From JASGCL01 sp965203915 (GTDB lineage Bacteria > Pseudomonadota > Alphaproteobacteria > JASGCL01), in NCBI GenBank assembly GCA_965203915.1, contig OZ241918.1, positions 1,568,299 to 1,632,298 of the forward strand: DNA of 64,000 bases. Direction: 5' to 3'. Position numbers and translations under genes: made by a program. The notes under the pieces were generated by a model. It was given only the letters and a program-made list of their open reading frames with translations, searched no databases and had not been told where the DNA came from. Below are positions 1 through 9,191 of the stretch, in pieces (position 1 is the stretch's first letter; each line of letters begins with the position of its first letter).

Positions 1-1466
1 TAATGTTTGCAGATAACTTGAATTCCATTTGGAGAAAGGATAGTATGGCCGTGAGGAACAACGCCCGCTGGTAAACCCGCTAAAGAAACAGGTATGGTAA
101 AAATATCTTGCAAATAATTAAAAACTGGATTGCGCTGTGCTTCTACAAAACCCCCAAAAGCATTGTTAGGCGTTGTTGGCATAATTAATACATCGTAGTT
201 ATTAAAAATTTTTAAAAATGTTTCGGTCATCTGCCGTCTAACTTGTTGCGCCTTTTTGAAGTAAGCGTCGTAATAGCCGGCCGAAAGCACGTAGTTACCG
301 ATAAGAATCCTACGCTTTACCTCATCGCCGAACCCATCATGCCGCGTGTTTTCATACATGTCATTCAGGTTTTTGCCATCACTGCGAAGACCATAACGCA
401 CCCCATCGTAACGCGCCAAGTTGGAGGCCGCCTCGGCAGGAGCTATAATATAATAAACAGAAAGTGCCTCTTGGCTTATAGGAAAATTTATTACATCCAG
501 ATTAATATTTATTGACCCCTTTAATAGAGTTGGCATTTTCGTAAATGGATTATCTGGAACTTCTGCAGATCTAACATCTAACCAAGCAAATTTTAAATCC
601 TTTACCCCTTCATTCTTGCCACGCTCCACCGCATCTAACCATTCTTTTTTCGGCACGGGGATATTGGTCGATGTCGAATCTTTTTCATCATGCCCCGCTA
701 TCACCCCCAACATCAATGCTGCATCGCGCACCGACCGCGTCATGACCCCCGCCTGGTCTAGCGAACTGGCGAATGCCACCATGCCGTAACGCGAACAACG
801 GCCATAGGTCGGCTTCACCCCGACCAAACCCGTGAAGGCGCATGGTTGACGGATGGAACCGCCGGTGTCGCTGCCCGTTGCGCCCAACGCCATCAACCCC
901 GCCACCGCCGCCGCCGACCCGCCCGACGAACCGCCGGCAGTCACAGCCTCTTGTTCATTAAATTCCTCAACTTGCATAAGAGGAGTGTTATTCCATTCAG
1001 TTTTGCTCCACGGGTTGATGGTCGGCACAACGCGTTCTTTTTCGCGGTGATACCCCGTGCTGGTGGTGGAACCCATGGCAAATTCGTCCATGTTGGTTTT
1101 GCCCAAACATACCGCGCCAGCATCCCACAATTTTTGAGTCACGGTGGATTCATATGGCGGAATAAAATTCGCCAACATTTTTGACGCCGCGGTGGTGTAA
1201 ATACCCTTGGTGCAAAACAGATCTTTTATCCCCAACGGTATGCCCGTTAATTCCTTGCCCGCCCCACTTTGCAAATCTTTATCGGCCTTTTTGGCATCGT
1301 CCATGGCGCGTTCGGGGGTAACGGTGATGTAGGCATTGAGGGTATCATTACGCGCCGCAATCTCATCAAGGTAGGTTTGGGTTAATTCCACCGCGCTTAA
1401 TTGCTTGGCGCGCAATTTTTCAACCGCCCCCACCATGTCCAACGATAAAATTTCTTTTTTGCTCAT
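1..1466 (-). CDS. gatA: Glutamyl/aspartyl-tRNA amidotransferase subunit A (3' end outside window)
   Basis: Amidase-signature subunit of GatCAB, which releases ammonia from glutamine to convert Glu-tRNA(Gln) or Asp-tRNA(Asn) to the amide form. The start MSKKEILSLD follows a purine-rich AAAGGAAAGAG site. The catalytic Lys lies in GIPLGIKD (about residue 81), GGSSGGSAAAV is near 178-188 and the Ser-containing SDTGGSIRQP near 199-208; YYIIAPAEAASNLARYDGVRYG-type family sequence follows near 338. About 24 residues (about 154-177, between INPW and GGSSGGS) are an extra stretch compared with the usual family spacing. That stretch and residues about 293-345 use AT-rich codons (ACT, CCT, CTT, AGA, ATA) unlike the rest, as if the gene were mosaic. 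The C-terminus is cut off by the window edge. The gene is 24 bp downstream of gatC in the secA-gatC-gatA order. Confidence 0.95.
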   Translation of the reverse strand, partial: MSKKEILSLDMVGAVEKLRAKQLSAVELTQTYLDEIAARNDTLNAYITVTPERAMDDAKKADKDLQSGAGKELTGIPLGIKDLFCTKGIYTTAASKMLANFIPPYESTVTQKLWDAGAVCLGKTNMDEFAMGSTTSTGYHREKERVVPTINPWSKTEWNNTPLMQVEEFNEQEAVTAGGSSGGSAAAVAGLMALGATGSDTGGSIRQPCAFTGLVGVKPTYGRCSRYGMVAFASSLDQAGVMTRSVRDAALMLGVIAGHDEKDSTSTNIPVPKKEWLDAVERGKNEGVKDLKFAWLDVRSAEVPDNPFTKMPTLLKGSININLDVINFPISQEALSVYYIIAPAEAASNLARYDGVRYGLRSDGKNLNDMYENTRHDGFGDEVKRRILIGNYVLSAGYYDAYFKKAQQVRRQMTETFLKIFNNYDVLIMPTTPNNAFGGFVEAQRNPVFNYLQDIFTIPVSLAGLPAGVVPHGHTILSPNGIQVICKH

Positions 1467-1490
1467 GGCTCTTTCCTTTTTTTAAAAAAA

Positions 1491-1826
1491 CTATTCGCCG
1501 CCCACCACTTTGGGCACCACAAAAAAACCACCCTCCCCCACCTCTTGCTTGGCGGGGGCAATGTTCAATAATGCAGTCGATTCGTTTTTGTCCACCGCCT
1601 TATCATCGTGGCATGGCAATTGCGCGGGTTGTTGGTCGGGGGGCAAGGCAACCTCCAACACCGACATCAAGGGTTCGACCCCGTCGGTGTTTATTTTTTG
1701 TAATTCGCCCACCAACGACAAAATATTATTTAATTCGGGGATGAGGCGTTCTTTCTCGTCCTCGCTCAATTTTATTTTGCTAAGGCGCGCAATATGCTCC
1801 ACCGTTTTTTTATTGATCGCGCTCAT
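1491..1826 (-). CDS. gatC: Glutamyl/aspartyl-tRNA amidotransferase subunit C
   Basis: Small GatC subunit that wraps GatA and GatB and stabilises the amidotransferase. The family N-terminus KTVEHIARLSKIKLSEDE is clear, and the C-terminal GEGGFFVVPKVVGGE resembles the usual VREGYFVVPKVIG-type ending. I chose the ATG at 1826 (MSAINKKTVEH) because an AAGGAC ribosome-binding site lies just upstream and the family normally starts here; an in-frame ATG nine codons earlier is possible. The product is about 111 residues, slightly longer than the usual 95-100 because of a linker around PPDQQPAQLPCHDDKAV. The gene lies between secA and gatA on the same strand with short gaps, so one transcript is likely. 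Confidence 0.95.
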   Translation of the reverse strand: MSAINKKTVEHIARLSKIKLSEDEKERLIPELNNILSLVGELQKINTDGVEPLMSVLEVALPPDQQPAQLPCHDDKAVDKNESTALLNIAPAKQEVGEGGFFVVPKVVGGE

Positions 1827-1857
1827 TTTTTTTTCGTCCTTTTTCATCCGCACGGCT

Positions 1858-4530
1858 TTACACTATCGCGCCGTGGCAATGTTTGTATTTTTTGCCCGAC
1901 CCGCATGGGCATGGGCTGTTGCGTGATTGGGGCGGGGTTATGCCATCGGTGCTGGCGGCGGGGGTGGGCAAGTTACGCGGCGCCGCGGCTTCGGCTGGCT
2001 GATTTTTTTCAACCTGCAAATGGCTCAATACCCCCACCACGGTTTCTTGAATCAAAGCCAACAATTGTTCAAACATGGCGAAGGCTTCTTGTTTATATTC
2101 GTTAAGCGGGTCGCGTTGGCCATAGGCGCGCAAACCAATACCGCCGCGCAAATGATCCAAATGGCGCAAATGTTCTTTCCACAAATGGTCAAGCACTTGC
2201 AAAAATAACCCCACCGTTATCTGTTGCCAAGCCGCCTTGCCCAATTTTTTTTCTACATCGCGCCACCGTTCGGTGGTGGATTTTATAACAAGGTCGGTTA
2301 TATTTTTTTCATTCAATTGGTGCGATTCCTGCCAAGCGGCTATCGGCAATTCGACAGCGAAACTGTTTTTGCAAAATTCGACCAGTTCGGGCAATTGCCA
2401 TTGTTCGGCCAACGATTTTGGCGGCATGAATTTTTGCAAACCCTGGGCTATAACATCGGGCACAAAACCCGCGGCAATGGCGGCGGCGTTTTTATCGGCC
2501 ATGACTTGCTTGCGCAAACCAAAAATAATTTTTCGCTGGTCATTCATCACATCGTCATATTTTAACAAATGCTTCCTGATCTCAAAATTGCGCTCCTCGA
2601 CCTTTTGCTGGGCTTTTTCCAATGCCTTCGATATCCATGGGTGGGTGATGGCTTCGCCGCGTTGCAAACCCAATTTTTGCAACATCGAATCAATTTTTTC
2701 TGAACCGAATATCCGCATCAAATCGTCTTGCAATGAAATAAAAAATTTTGAACCCCCTGGGTCGCCCTGGCGTCCCGCGCGACCGCGCAACTGGTTATCA
2801 ATACGGCGACTTTCATGACGCTCGGTGCCGATAATATACAAACCGCCCGCCTTTAATACTTTTTCTTTGTTTTCTTTTATTTCTTTTTCCACCTTGGTCG
2901 ATTCTTTTTTTAACGCCGCGGGATTATTTATTTCGCTTGCCAATTTTTTTACCCGCAATTCCAAATTGCCCCCCAACTGAATGTCGGTGCCGCGCCCCGC
3001 CATGTTGGTGGCAATGGTCACCGCCCCCAACCGCCCTGCATCGGCGATAATTTCGGCTTCCTTTTCATGCAGGCGCGCGTTCAACACCTGAAAATCAATT
3101 TTTTTCTTCCTTAACAATTCGCCAAATTGTTCCGATTTTTCTATCGACACCGTGCCCACCAACACGGGCTGGCCACGGGTTTGCGCCGCCAATATTTCTT
3201 TTACCACCGCTTCGTCGCGTTCCTCTGACGTGCGGTAAATTTCGTCATCGCTGTCTTTTCTTACCATTTTTTGGTGGGTGGGTATGGCGATAACGCGCAA
3301 TTTATAAATTTCGTCAAATTCTAAACTTTCGGTCAGGGCCGTGCCCGTCATCCCCGATAATTTTTCATAGAGGCGGAAATAGTTTTGAAAAGTCGTGGAG
3401 GCTATCGTTTGATTCTCAGGCTCGATATTAACTTTTTCTTTGGCTTCCAAGGCTTGGTGCAACCCTTCTGAATAACGGCGTCCTTCCATCATGCGGCCCG
3501 TGAATTCATCGATAATAATAACCTGACCATTTTTGACAATATAATCTTTGTCTTTTTTAAAAAGATAACGCGCCCGCAAAGCCTGGTCGGCATGATGCAG
3601 TAACTTAAGATTCTCAAAATCAAACAACCCGCCTTTGGTCATCAACTTGGTTTTGGTTTTTATCAATTCTTCCAAATGGCGATGCCCCTCATCGGTCAGG
3701 GTAATCACCCGTTCCTTTTCATTCAATTCCATGTCGGCGTTTTTCAAATGGGGGATCAGCTCATCCAACTGATAATACAGGTCGGATGTTTCGTCGGTCG
3801 CGCCCGAAATAATCAACGGCGTCCTGGCTTCATCTATCAGAATGGAATCAACCTCATCAACGATGGCAAAAAAATGCCCACGTTGCACCAAACTATCAAG
3901 CGATAATTTTAAATTGTCGCGCAAGTAATCAAAACCAAATTCGTTGTTGGTGCCGTAGGTAATATCGGCGGCGTAGGCTTCTTTCCTTGCCGCATCGTCA
4001 AGCCCTGGCACAATGGCACCCACCGTCAAACCCAAAAATTCGTAAACCTGGCCCATCCATGCCGCGTCGCGCCGCGCCAAATAATCATTGACCGTCACCA
4101 CATGCACGCCGCGCCCCGCCAGCGCGTTCAACACCACGGCCAGGGTCGCGACCAACGTCTTCCCCTCCCCCGTTTTCATTTCGCAAATCGCCCCTTGGTG
4201 CAACACCATGCCCCCCATCAACTGCACGTCAAAATGGCGCAGGCCTAGGGTGCGCTTGGCCGCCTCCCGCGTTAGGGCGAAAACCTCAGGCAATAATTTA
4301 TCCAATTCGGCGCGCAAAGCATCGCTCAAAATATTTTTTGCTTCGCCGTTGGCGTGCTTGTCAATTATCCCCTGTAATTTTTTTTGCCACGTAACTATTT
4401 TTTTTCGACAATCGGCGCGCGATAATTTTTCCATGGCTTTTTCCAGGTTATTGACCTGCGCAACCAAGGGCTGAAATTTCTTTATCACCCTGTCATTATT
4501 GCTAGCAAAAAAATTGGAAATAAAAGACAT
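1858..4530 (-). CDS. secA: Preprotein translocase ATPase SecA
   Basis: Motor ATPase that drives unfolded proteins through SecYEG. The length of about 890 residues is normal. Walker A is in MKTGEGKTLVATL, DEAD-type Walker B in FAIVDEVDSILIDEARTP, followed by FTGRMMEGRRYSEGLHQA, SGMTGTA, TNMAGRGTDIQLGG and RGRAGRQGDPG. The C-terminus carries the zinc-binding SEC-C motif RNSPCPCGSGKKYKHCHG used for SecB and ribosome contact. I prefer the ATG at 4530; a TTG codon lies directly before it. Upstream (4589-4615) a TTGACT/TATAGT pair with a short 15-nt spacer could be the promoter, but this is weak. gatC starts 32 bp after the stop, so the three genes are probably cotranscribed. Confidence 0.97.
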   Translation of the reverse strand: MSFISNFFASNNDRVIKKFQPLVAQVNNLEKAMEKLSRADCRKKIVTWQKKLQGIIDKHANGEAKNILSDALRAELDKLLPEVFALTREAAKRTLGLRHFDVQLMGGMVLHQGAICEMKTGEGKTLVATLAVVLNALAGRGVHVVTVNDYLARRDAAWMGQVYEFLGLTVGAIVPGLDDAARKEAYAADITYGTNNEFGFDYLRDNLKLSLDSLVQRGHFFAIVDEVDSILIDEARTPLIISGATDETSDLYYQLDELIPHLKNADMELNEKERVITLTDEGHRHLEELIKTKTKLMTKGGLFDFENLKLLHHADQALRARYLFKKDKDYIVKNGQVIIIDEFTGRMMEGRRYSEGLHQALEAKEKVNIEPENQTIASTTFQNYFRLYEKLSGMTGTALTESLEFDEIYKLRVIAIPTHQKMVRKDSDDEIYRTSEERDEAVVKEILAAQTRGQPVLVGTVSIEKSEQFGELLRKKKIDFQVLNARLHEKEAEIIADAGRLGAVTIATNMAGRGTDIQLGGNLELRVKKLASEINNPAALKKESTKVEKEIKENKEKVLKAGGLYIIGTERHESRRIDNQLRGRAGRQGDPGGSKFFISLQDDLMRIFGSEKIDSMLQKLGLQRGEAITHPWISKALEKAQQKVEERNFEIRKHLLKYDDVMNDQRKIIFGLRKQVMADKNAAAIAAGFVPDVIAQGLQKFMPPKSLAEQWQLPELVEFCKNSFAVELPIAAWQESHQLNEKNITDLVIKSTTERWRDVEKKLGKAAWQQITVGLFLQVLDHLWKEHLRHLDHLRGGIGLRAYGQRDPLNEYKQEAFAMFEQLLALIQETVVGVLSHLQVEKNQPAEAAAPRNLPTPAASTDGITPPQSRNSPCPCGSGKKYKHCHGAIV

Positions 4531-4781
4531 CAAAAAAACGTAAAAAAATTAAAAAATGGAAGAATAACTATACCCTGTCTATGTTCTGACTATAACCTAA
4601 TGGGCAAAAAGTCAAGGCGCGTCATGCCCAAGATAATAAGACAATTAAGGACTATTAACAACCTATGCTGCCTTCATGTTCCTTCATGGGATATTCATGG
4701 GATATTCATGGGGGGCGGTGCGCGCTATCGCCCTTGCCAAAAAGCAAAAAAAATTCTAGGTTAAAAAAATATAAAGGCTTG

Positions 4782-5333
4782 ATGACTTCTCTCCCTCCCT
4801 CTCGATTTTCTGCATCACAACTTCATGCGCGCCGCGTCATGGCAACATCAACGCGATATTTTTGTTTTATTATTTTGATTGGTATGGTTGTTTTTTTAAC
4901 CGCCTGCACGGGTTATCGTTCCTACGGCGTGTTTGGTGGTTTTGGCGAACAAAAATTATCCAACAATATTTACCATGTCTATGTCTTGGGTAATGGCTAT
5001 ACAAGCCAGGAACGGGTGGCTAATCTTGCCCTGCTACGCGCCGCCGACATTGCTTTGCAAAATAACATGAATTATTTTGTCATAAGCCGTAAAGACGCTG
5101 GGGACATCAACCCACAAGCTACCACCCAAATAACCAGCAACACCAAGGTTTCGACCTTGGTTTATCAGGGGCATAAATATTATTTGACAAGCCCGAGCAG
5201 TGATAATATCGTCATTCTGTTTAAAACCCAACCCAATGTTGCAAATAATGTTATTTATAATGCGCAAAAAATCTGCGATACATTGGGCAAGGACTATGTT
5301 GCAAAATGCGGCGACAACAAAATACAACAGTAA
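4782..5333 (+). CDS. CC0125/CC1285-type lipoprotein of unknown function
   Basis: Predicted outer-membrane or periplasmic lipoprotein. A hydrophobic segment (FCFIILIGMVVFLTAC) ends in a lipobox-like LTAC, so the mature protein would start at that Cys. The mature part (YGVFGGFGEQKLSNNIYHVYVLGNGYTSQERV, then LALLRAADIAL and NYFVIS) matches my memory of the small alphaproteobacterial CC0125/CC1285 lipoprotein family: GGFSE..L..N.Y.V...GNGYTS.ERV....LLRAAE. The ATG at 4782 has an AAAGG site about 7 nt upstream and gives a long positively charged n-region; the ATG at 4839 gives a more standard signal peptide but no ribosome-binding site. The function is unknown. It is divergent from secA, with DMGDH 25 bp downstream. 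Confidence 0.75.
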   Translation: MTSLPPSRFSASQLHARRVMATSTRYFCFIILIGMVVFLTACTGYRSYGVFGGFGEQKLSNNIYHVYVLGNGYTSQERVANLALLRAADIALQNNMNYFVISRKDAGDINPQATTQITSNTKVSTLVYQGHKYYLTSPSSDNIVILFKTQPNVANNVIYNAQKICDTLGKDYVAKCGDNKIQQ

Positions 5334-5358
5334 CCTAAGATATTAAGGGAGGGGACAA

Positions 5359-7860
5359 ATGGCAGGCAAGCAAAAATACGACGTTGTGGTATTGGGCGGC
5401 GGCGCGGTGGGGGCGGCGGCGTTGTGGCATTTGGCCGATATGGGATTTTCTTCCATTTTGTTGGAACGCAAAAAATTAACATCGGGCACGACCTGGCATG
5501 CGGCGGGGTTGGTGGGGCAAATGCGTTTGTCGCACGCCCTGGCAACCCTGGCTTGCTACGGGGTGGATTTTATCAAAGACCTGGCAAAAAATGCTGGGGT
5601 GGATATTGGCTTTAAGCAACCTGGTTCGGTTTCCTTGGCAACCAACCTTGAACGGTTGCACGAATTCAAACGGCTAAAAGATGTAACGCGTTACCACGGG
5701 GTGGAGATTGAAATACTCAAACCCGAAGAATTAAAAGAACGTTATGGTTATATCAATGTTGACGGTATTGTCGGCGGGCTTTTCACCCATGGCGATGGTC
5801 AGGTAAACCCCATCGACATGACGCAAGCCATCGTCAAGGCGGCACGACAAAAAGGTGCCGTGGTGAAAGAAGATTGCAAAATAACCAATATTATTATCGA
5901 GGCTGGCAAGGTTGTCGGGGTGGAAACCCCCGATGGCGTGATAGAATGCAAACATATTGTGTTATGCGGCGGCATGTGGTCGCGCGACATTGCCAAGTCG
6001 GTCGGGGTTTCTCTGCCGTTGCAGGCCGCCGAACATTTCTACATCGTTACCGAGCCCTTGGTTAATTGCCCAAAAGACATGCCCGTTATTCGCGTGCCCG
6101 ACGAATTTGCCTATTACAAAGAAGATGCAGGAAAAATATTGCTGGGGGCCTTTGAGCCAGGTGCCAAACCCTGGGGTCTTGATGGTATTCCCGAAGATTT
6201 TGAATTTCATAGCTTGCCAGAAGACTTTGACCATTTTGAGCAAGTCTTTAACCTTGCTATCAATCGCTTCCCGATGTTGGAGGAGGCTGGCATCAATTTG
6301 TTTTTTAATGGCCCCGAGAGTTTTACCCCCGATGTTAAATTTCATATTGGTCGCGCCCCCAATATTGATAATTTTTTTGTTGCCACGGGTTTTAATTCCA
6401 CGGGGATTCAAACCGCGCCAGGGGCGGGCAAAATGATTGCCGAATGGGTCAAGCATGGCTACCCCAGCGAAGATTTGTCGGGCAACGAACCAAGCCGCTT
6501 GCAATATTACACCAACAGCAAAGAATTTTTGAAAGACCGCACCACCGAAACCCTCGGCTTACTTTATGCTTTGCATTATCCCTATCGCCAATTTGAAACG
6601 GGGCGCGGCGTGCGCCGTTCGCCGTTTCATCATCACATGCTGGCCCAGGGGGCGGTGATGAGCGAAGCGGGCGGTTGGGAACGACCAGGATTTTTTAAAG
6701 GAAAAGATAAACAGGGCAAGATGGTCGATGATTATCGCTATTCGTGGTTTTTGCAAAATTGGCATGATAGGGCAATGGTTGAGGCTGAAACAACCCGCGA
6801 CCGTGTTGCCCTTTACGACCAATGTTCTTTCCATAAATTTATGGTCATGGGTAAGGGTGCCTTGCCCTTGCTCAACCATCTTTCTTGCAACCAGGTTGAT
6901 GTTGCGGTGGGCAAGGTGGTTTACACCCAATGGCTTAATGATAAGGGCGGGGTGGAGGCTGACCTTACCATTACCCGCCTGGCCGAAAACAAATTCATGG
7001 TGGTGACGGGTTCGGCAACGGGGGTGCGCGACCTGACCCGCCTGCAACAACATCAATCACATTATGACAATGTGGAAATTATCGATGTAACGGCGGGCTT
7101 ATCGATGCTGGGCATCATGGGGCCCGATTCGCGCAAATTATTGTCGCTGGTGACGGGCGAGGCTGTAGAAAATATTGATAACAAACATTTTCCTTTTGGC
7201 ACGTCGCGCGAATATGAAATTGGCTACGCCCCCGTGCGGGTTTCGCGTTTAACCTACGTCGGGGAATTGGGTTATGAAATATACATGTCAACCGACATGG
7301 GCGAATATGTATTAGAAAAAATCTTGGAAAAAGGGAAAGGTCTCAACCTGGGCATGGCGGGGTATCATTGCTTGAATGGTTGCAGGCTGGAAAAGGGCTA
7401 TCGCCATTTTGGGCATGACATGGCATGGCATGATAATTTGGTGGAATCGGGTTTGTTATTTACCGCGCGTTTTAACAAAAAAGATTTCATCGGCAAGCAA
7501 GCCACCGAACGGGCGGTGGCCGCGGCGGATAAGTTGGGCGCGCCCGCAAAACGCCTTGTCCAATTTTATTTTAATCAACCCACCGACACCAACAACCAAC
7601 AACCGCCATTATGTTTTCACGAAGAACCGATTATCATCAAAGGGCAACCCAACAAAATGGTCGGGATGGTTACCTCGGGCTCTTGGGGTTATCGCCTGAA
7701 TAAATCTATCGGCATGGGTTATGTCAACAACGCGGGCGGGGTGAGCGAAGATTGGTTGCGCAACACGCGGCTTGCCGTGGTTATCGCCGACCAAGAACAT
7801 GATATCACCGCACAATGCCAACCGCTTTACGACCCAACCAACCAACGTATCAAAGCATAA
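5359..7860 (+). CDS. Dimethylglycine/sarcosine dehydrogenase-type FAD oxidoreductase with GcvT-like domain
   Basis: Flavoprotein that oxidatively demethylates N-methylated glycines; the one-carbon unit usually passes to tetrahydrofolate in the C-terminal domain. The N-terminal DAO fold has the dinucleotide motif VVVLGGGAVGAAALWHL. SGTTWHAAGLVGQM contains the conserved His that binds FAD covalently in this family. A FAO_M-type middle part follows, then an aminomethyltransferase-like half (about residue 420 on: GRGVRRSPFH, LYDQCSFHKF, LTYVGELGYEIYMSTDMG, GYHCLNGCRLEKGYRHFGHDM). The length of 833 aa fits sarcosine/dimethylglycine dehydrogenases of marine Alphaproteobacteria. The exact substrate cannot be read from sequence. 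A strong GGGAGGGG site precedes the ATG. With the BetA-like and BKACE genes elsewhere in the window it suggests betaine-type catabolism. Confidence 0.85.
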   Translation: MAGKQKYDVVVLGGGAVGAAALWHLADMGFSSILLERKKLTSGTTWHAAGLVGQMRLSHALATLACYGVDFIKDLAKNAGVDIGFKQPGSVSLATNLERLHEFKRLKDVTRYHGVEIEILKPEELKERYGYINVDGIVGGLFTHGDGQVNPIDMTQAIVKAARQKGAVVKEDCKITNIIIEAGKVVGVETPDGVIECKHIVLCGGMWSRDIAKSVGVSLPLQAAEHFYIVTEPLVNCPKDMPVIRVPDEFAYYKEDAGKILLGAFEPGAKPWGLDGIPEDFEFHSLPEDFDHFEQVFNLAINRFPMLEEAGINLFFNGPESFTPDVKFHIGRAPNIDNFFVATGFNSTGIQTAPGAGKMIAEWVKHGYPSEDLSGNEPSRLQYYTNSKEFLKDRTTETLGLLYALHYPYRQFETGRGVRRSPFHHHMLAQGAVMSEAGGWERPGFFKGKDKQGKMVDDYRYSWFLQNWHDRAMVEAETTRDRVALYDQCSFHKFMVMGKGALPLLNHLSCNQVDVAVGKVVYTQWLNDKGGVEADLTITRLAENKFMVVTGSATGVRDLTRLQQHQSHYDNVEIIDVTAGLSMLGIMGPDSRKLLSLVTGEAVENIDNKHFPFGTSREYEIGYAPVRVSRLTYVGELGYEIYMSTDMGEYVLEKILEKGKGLNLGMAGYHCLNGCRLEKGYRHFGHDMAWHDNLVESGLLFTARFNKKDFIGKQATERAVAAADKLGAPAKRLVQFYFNQPTDTNNQQPPLCFHEEPIIIKGQPNKMVGMVTSGSWGYRLNKSIGMGYVNNAGGVSEDWLRNTRLAVVIADQEHDITAQCQPLYDPTNQRIKA

Positions 7861-7884
7861 TTTTTTTTTTGCTAACCATTTTAT

Positions 7885-9030
7885 ATGCCAAATCTTGCAC
7901 CGCGCATTGTTCTAGGATTGATGACGGGAACATCGGCGGATGGTATTGACATCGGGGTTATAAAAACCGACGGTATAAAAATTTTTGAATTTGGCACGCA
8001 GGGTTTTTTCCCTTACGACGCCGCCACCCGCCAGCAGATAAAAACTTGGTTTGGGCGTGACGACATCGACCCTGTTCATTCCGCGGCCGCGGATTTTATT
8101 ACCCAATTGCATGCAACCGCGGTTAAGGATTTTTTATCGCAACACCCCGCCTTATCAAACGCCATCGATGCCGTTGGTTTTCATGGCCAAACCATTTATC
8201 ATGCCCCCGAAAAAAAAATAACTTGCCAGCTTGGCAATGGCGCGGATTTGGCCACAACATTGCAATTGCCCGTGGTGTGGCAATTTCGCCAACAAGACAT
8301 CGCCCTGGGCGGGCAAGGCGCGCCCTTGATGCCCCTGGCCCATTGCGCGGTGGCCGATTATTTTCAACTTGCCACGCCTTTGGTGTTTTGCAACATCGGC
8401 GGTGTTGCCAATATTACATTTATCAAATCCTATCACCCGCCGCAAAATGCCCCCTATGTTTGGGCGGGCGATGTCGGGCCTGGCAATGCGATGATAGACG
8501 ATTATGCCCAGCAATATTTGAATCAACCCCAAGATAAAAATGGCGACATGGCGATGACGGGCATCGCCAACAAACAATTGGTCAAGAAATGGTTGAGCCA
8601 TGAATTCTTTGCCAAGCCCATTCCCAAATCGCTCGACCGCGATATGTTTAAGCAAATGGTTTTTTCCGACTTAACAGACCCCAACCATCAAAATAATCTT
8701 GCCACCCTCACCCTTTTTACTAGCCAGGCTATCTTGCATGCTGTCAAATCATTACCGTTTATCCCAACAACCCTGCTGGTGGCGGGCGGCGGGCGGCATA
8801 ACGCGGCGATAATGAAGCACCTGGCGCAGGGCTTAACCGAACAACAAATGATATTACAAAATTTGGATGACGCCACCAACAAAAAAATCGCTGACAACTT
8901 GGAAGCCTTTGGTTTTGCTTTTTTAACCGCGCGCGCCATGGCGGGTTTACCCCTAACCTTGCCCACCACCACGGGCGTCATGGCCCCGACGACGGGCGGG
9001 GTGTTAAGCCGCCCGCCAATCATTGCTTAA
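7885..9030 (+). CDS. anmK: Anhydro-N-acetylmuramic acid kinase
   Basis: Cytoplasmic kinase of peptidoglycan recycling: it hydrolyses and phosphorylates 1,6-anhydro-MurNAc to MurNAc-6-phosphate. The family N-terminal phosphate loop GLMTGTSADGIDIGV is at residues about 11-25, with VGFHGQTIYHAPE, VWQFRQQDIALGGQGAPL, FCNIGGVANITF and GPGNAMIDDY in the usual order and VAGGGRHNAAIM near residue 295. The length of 381 residues is normal. The C-terminal end (FGFAFLTARAMAGLPLTLPTTTG) matches the family closure. It follows the DMGDH gene by 24 bp without a clear ribosome-binding site and is probably in the same transcript, with no obvious functional link. Confidence 0.95.
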   Translation: MPNLAPRIVLGLMTGTSADGIDIGVIKTDGIKIFEFGTQGFFPYDAATRQQIKTWFGRDDIDPVHSAAADFITQLHATAVKDFLSQHPALSNAIDAVGFHGQTIYHAPEKKITCQLGNGADLATTLQLPVVWQFRQQDIALGGQGAPLMPLAHCAVADYFQLATPLVFCNIGGVANITFIKSYHPPQNAPYVWAGDVGPGNAMIDDYAQQYLNQPQDKNGDMAMTGIANKQLVKKWLSHEFFAKPIPKSLDRDMFKQMVFSDLTDPNHQNNLATLTLFTSQAILHAVKSLPFIPTTLLVAGGGRHNAAIMKHLAQGLTEQQMILQNLDDATNKKIADNLEAFGFAFLTARAMAGLPLTLPTTTGVMAPTTGGVLSRPPIIA

Positions 9031-9091
9031 TATAAATATTATTACGCGGCGGGATAAGAAACCCGAAACCACAACAGCCGCGCGAAAGAAA

Positions 9092-9121
9092 TTGACAAGC
9101 GGGCAAGCAATTTTCTATAAT
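9092..9121 (+). promoter_or_regulatory. Sigma-70-type promoter for the TPR gene
   Basis: A perfect TTGACA (9092-9097) and a perfect TATAAT (9116-9121) are separated by 18 nt, in the gap between anmK and the TPR-protein gene. The element points towards the gene starting at 9192 and implies a leader of about 65 nt. It is the best promoter match I noticed in the window. Confidence 0.7.
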
Positions 9122-9191
9122 AAATTATAATTTTTTTTACGCCCCTCTTTTTCAAGCCTTTTTTAAATCCCTTTTTTAAATCCCTTGCATC

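Noticed and set aside
4589..4615. Promoter for secA
   Set aside because: The TTGACT and TATAGT hexamers are only 15 nt apart, shorter than usual, so it is mentioned but not listed as a feature.
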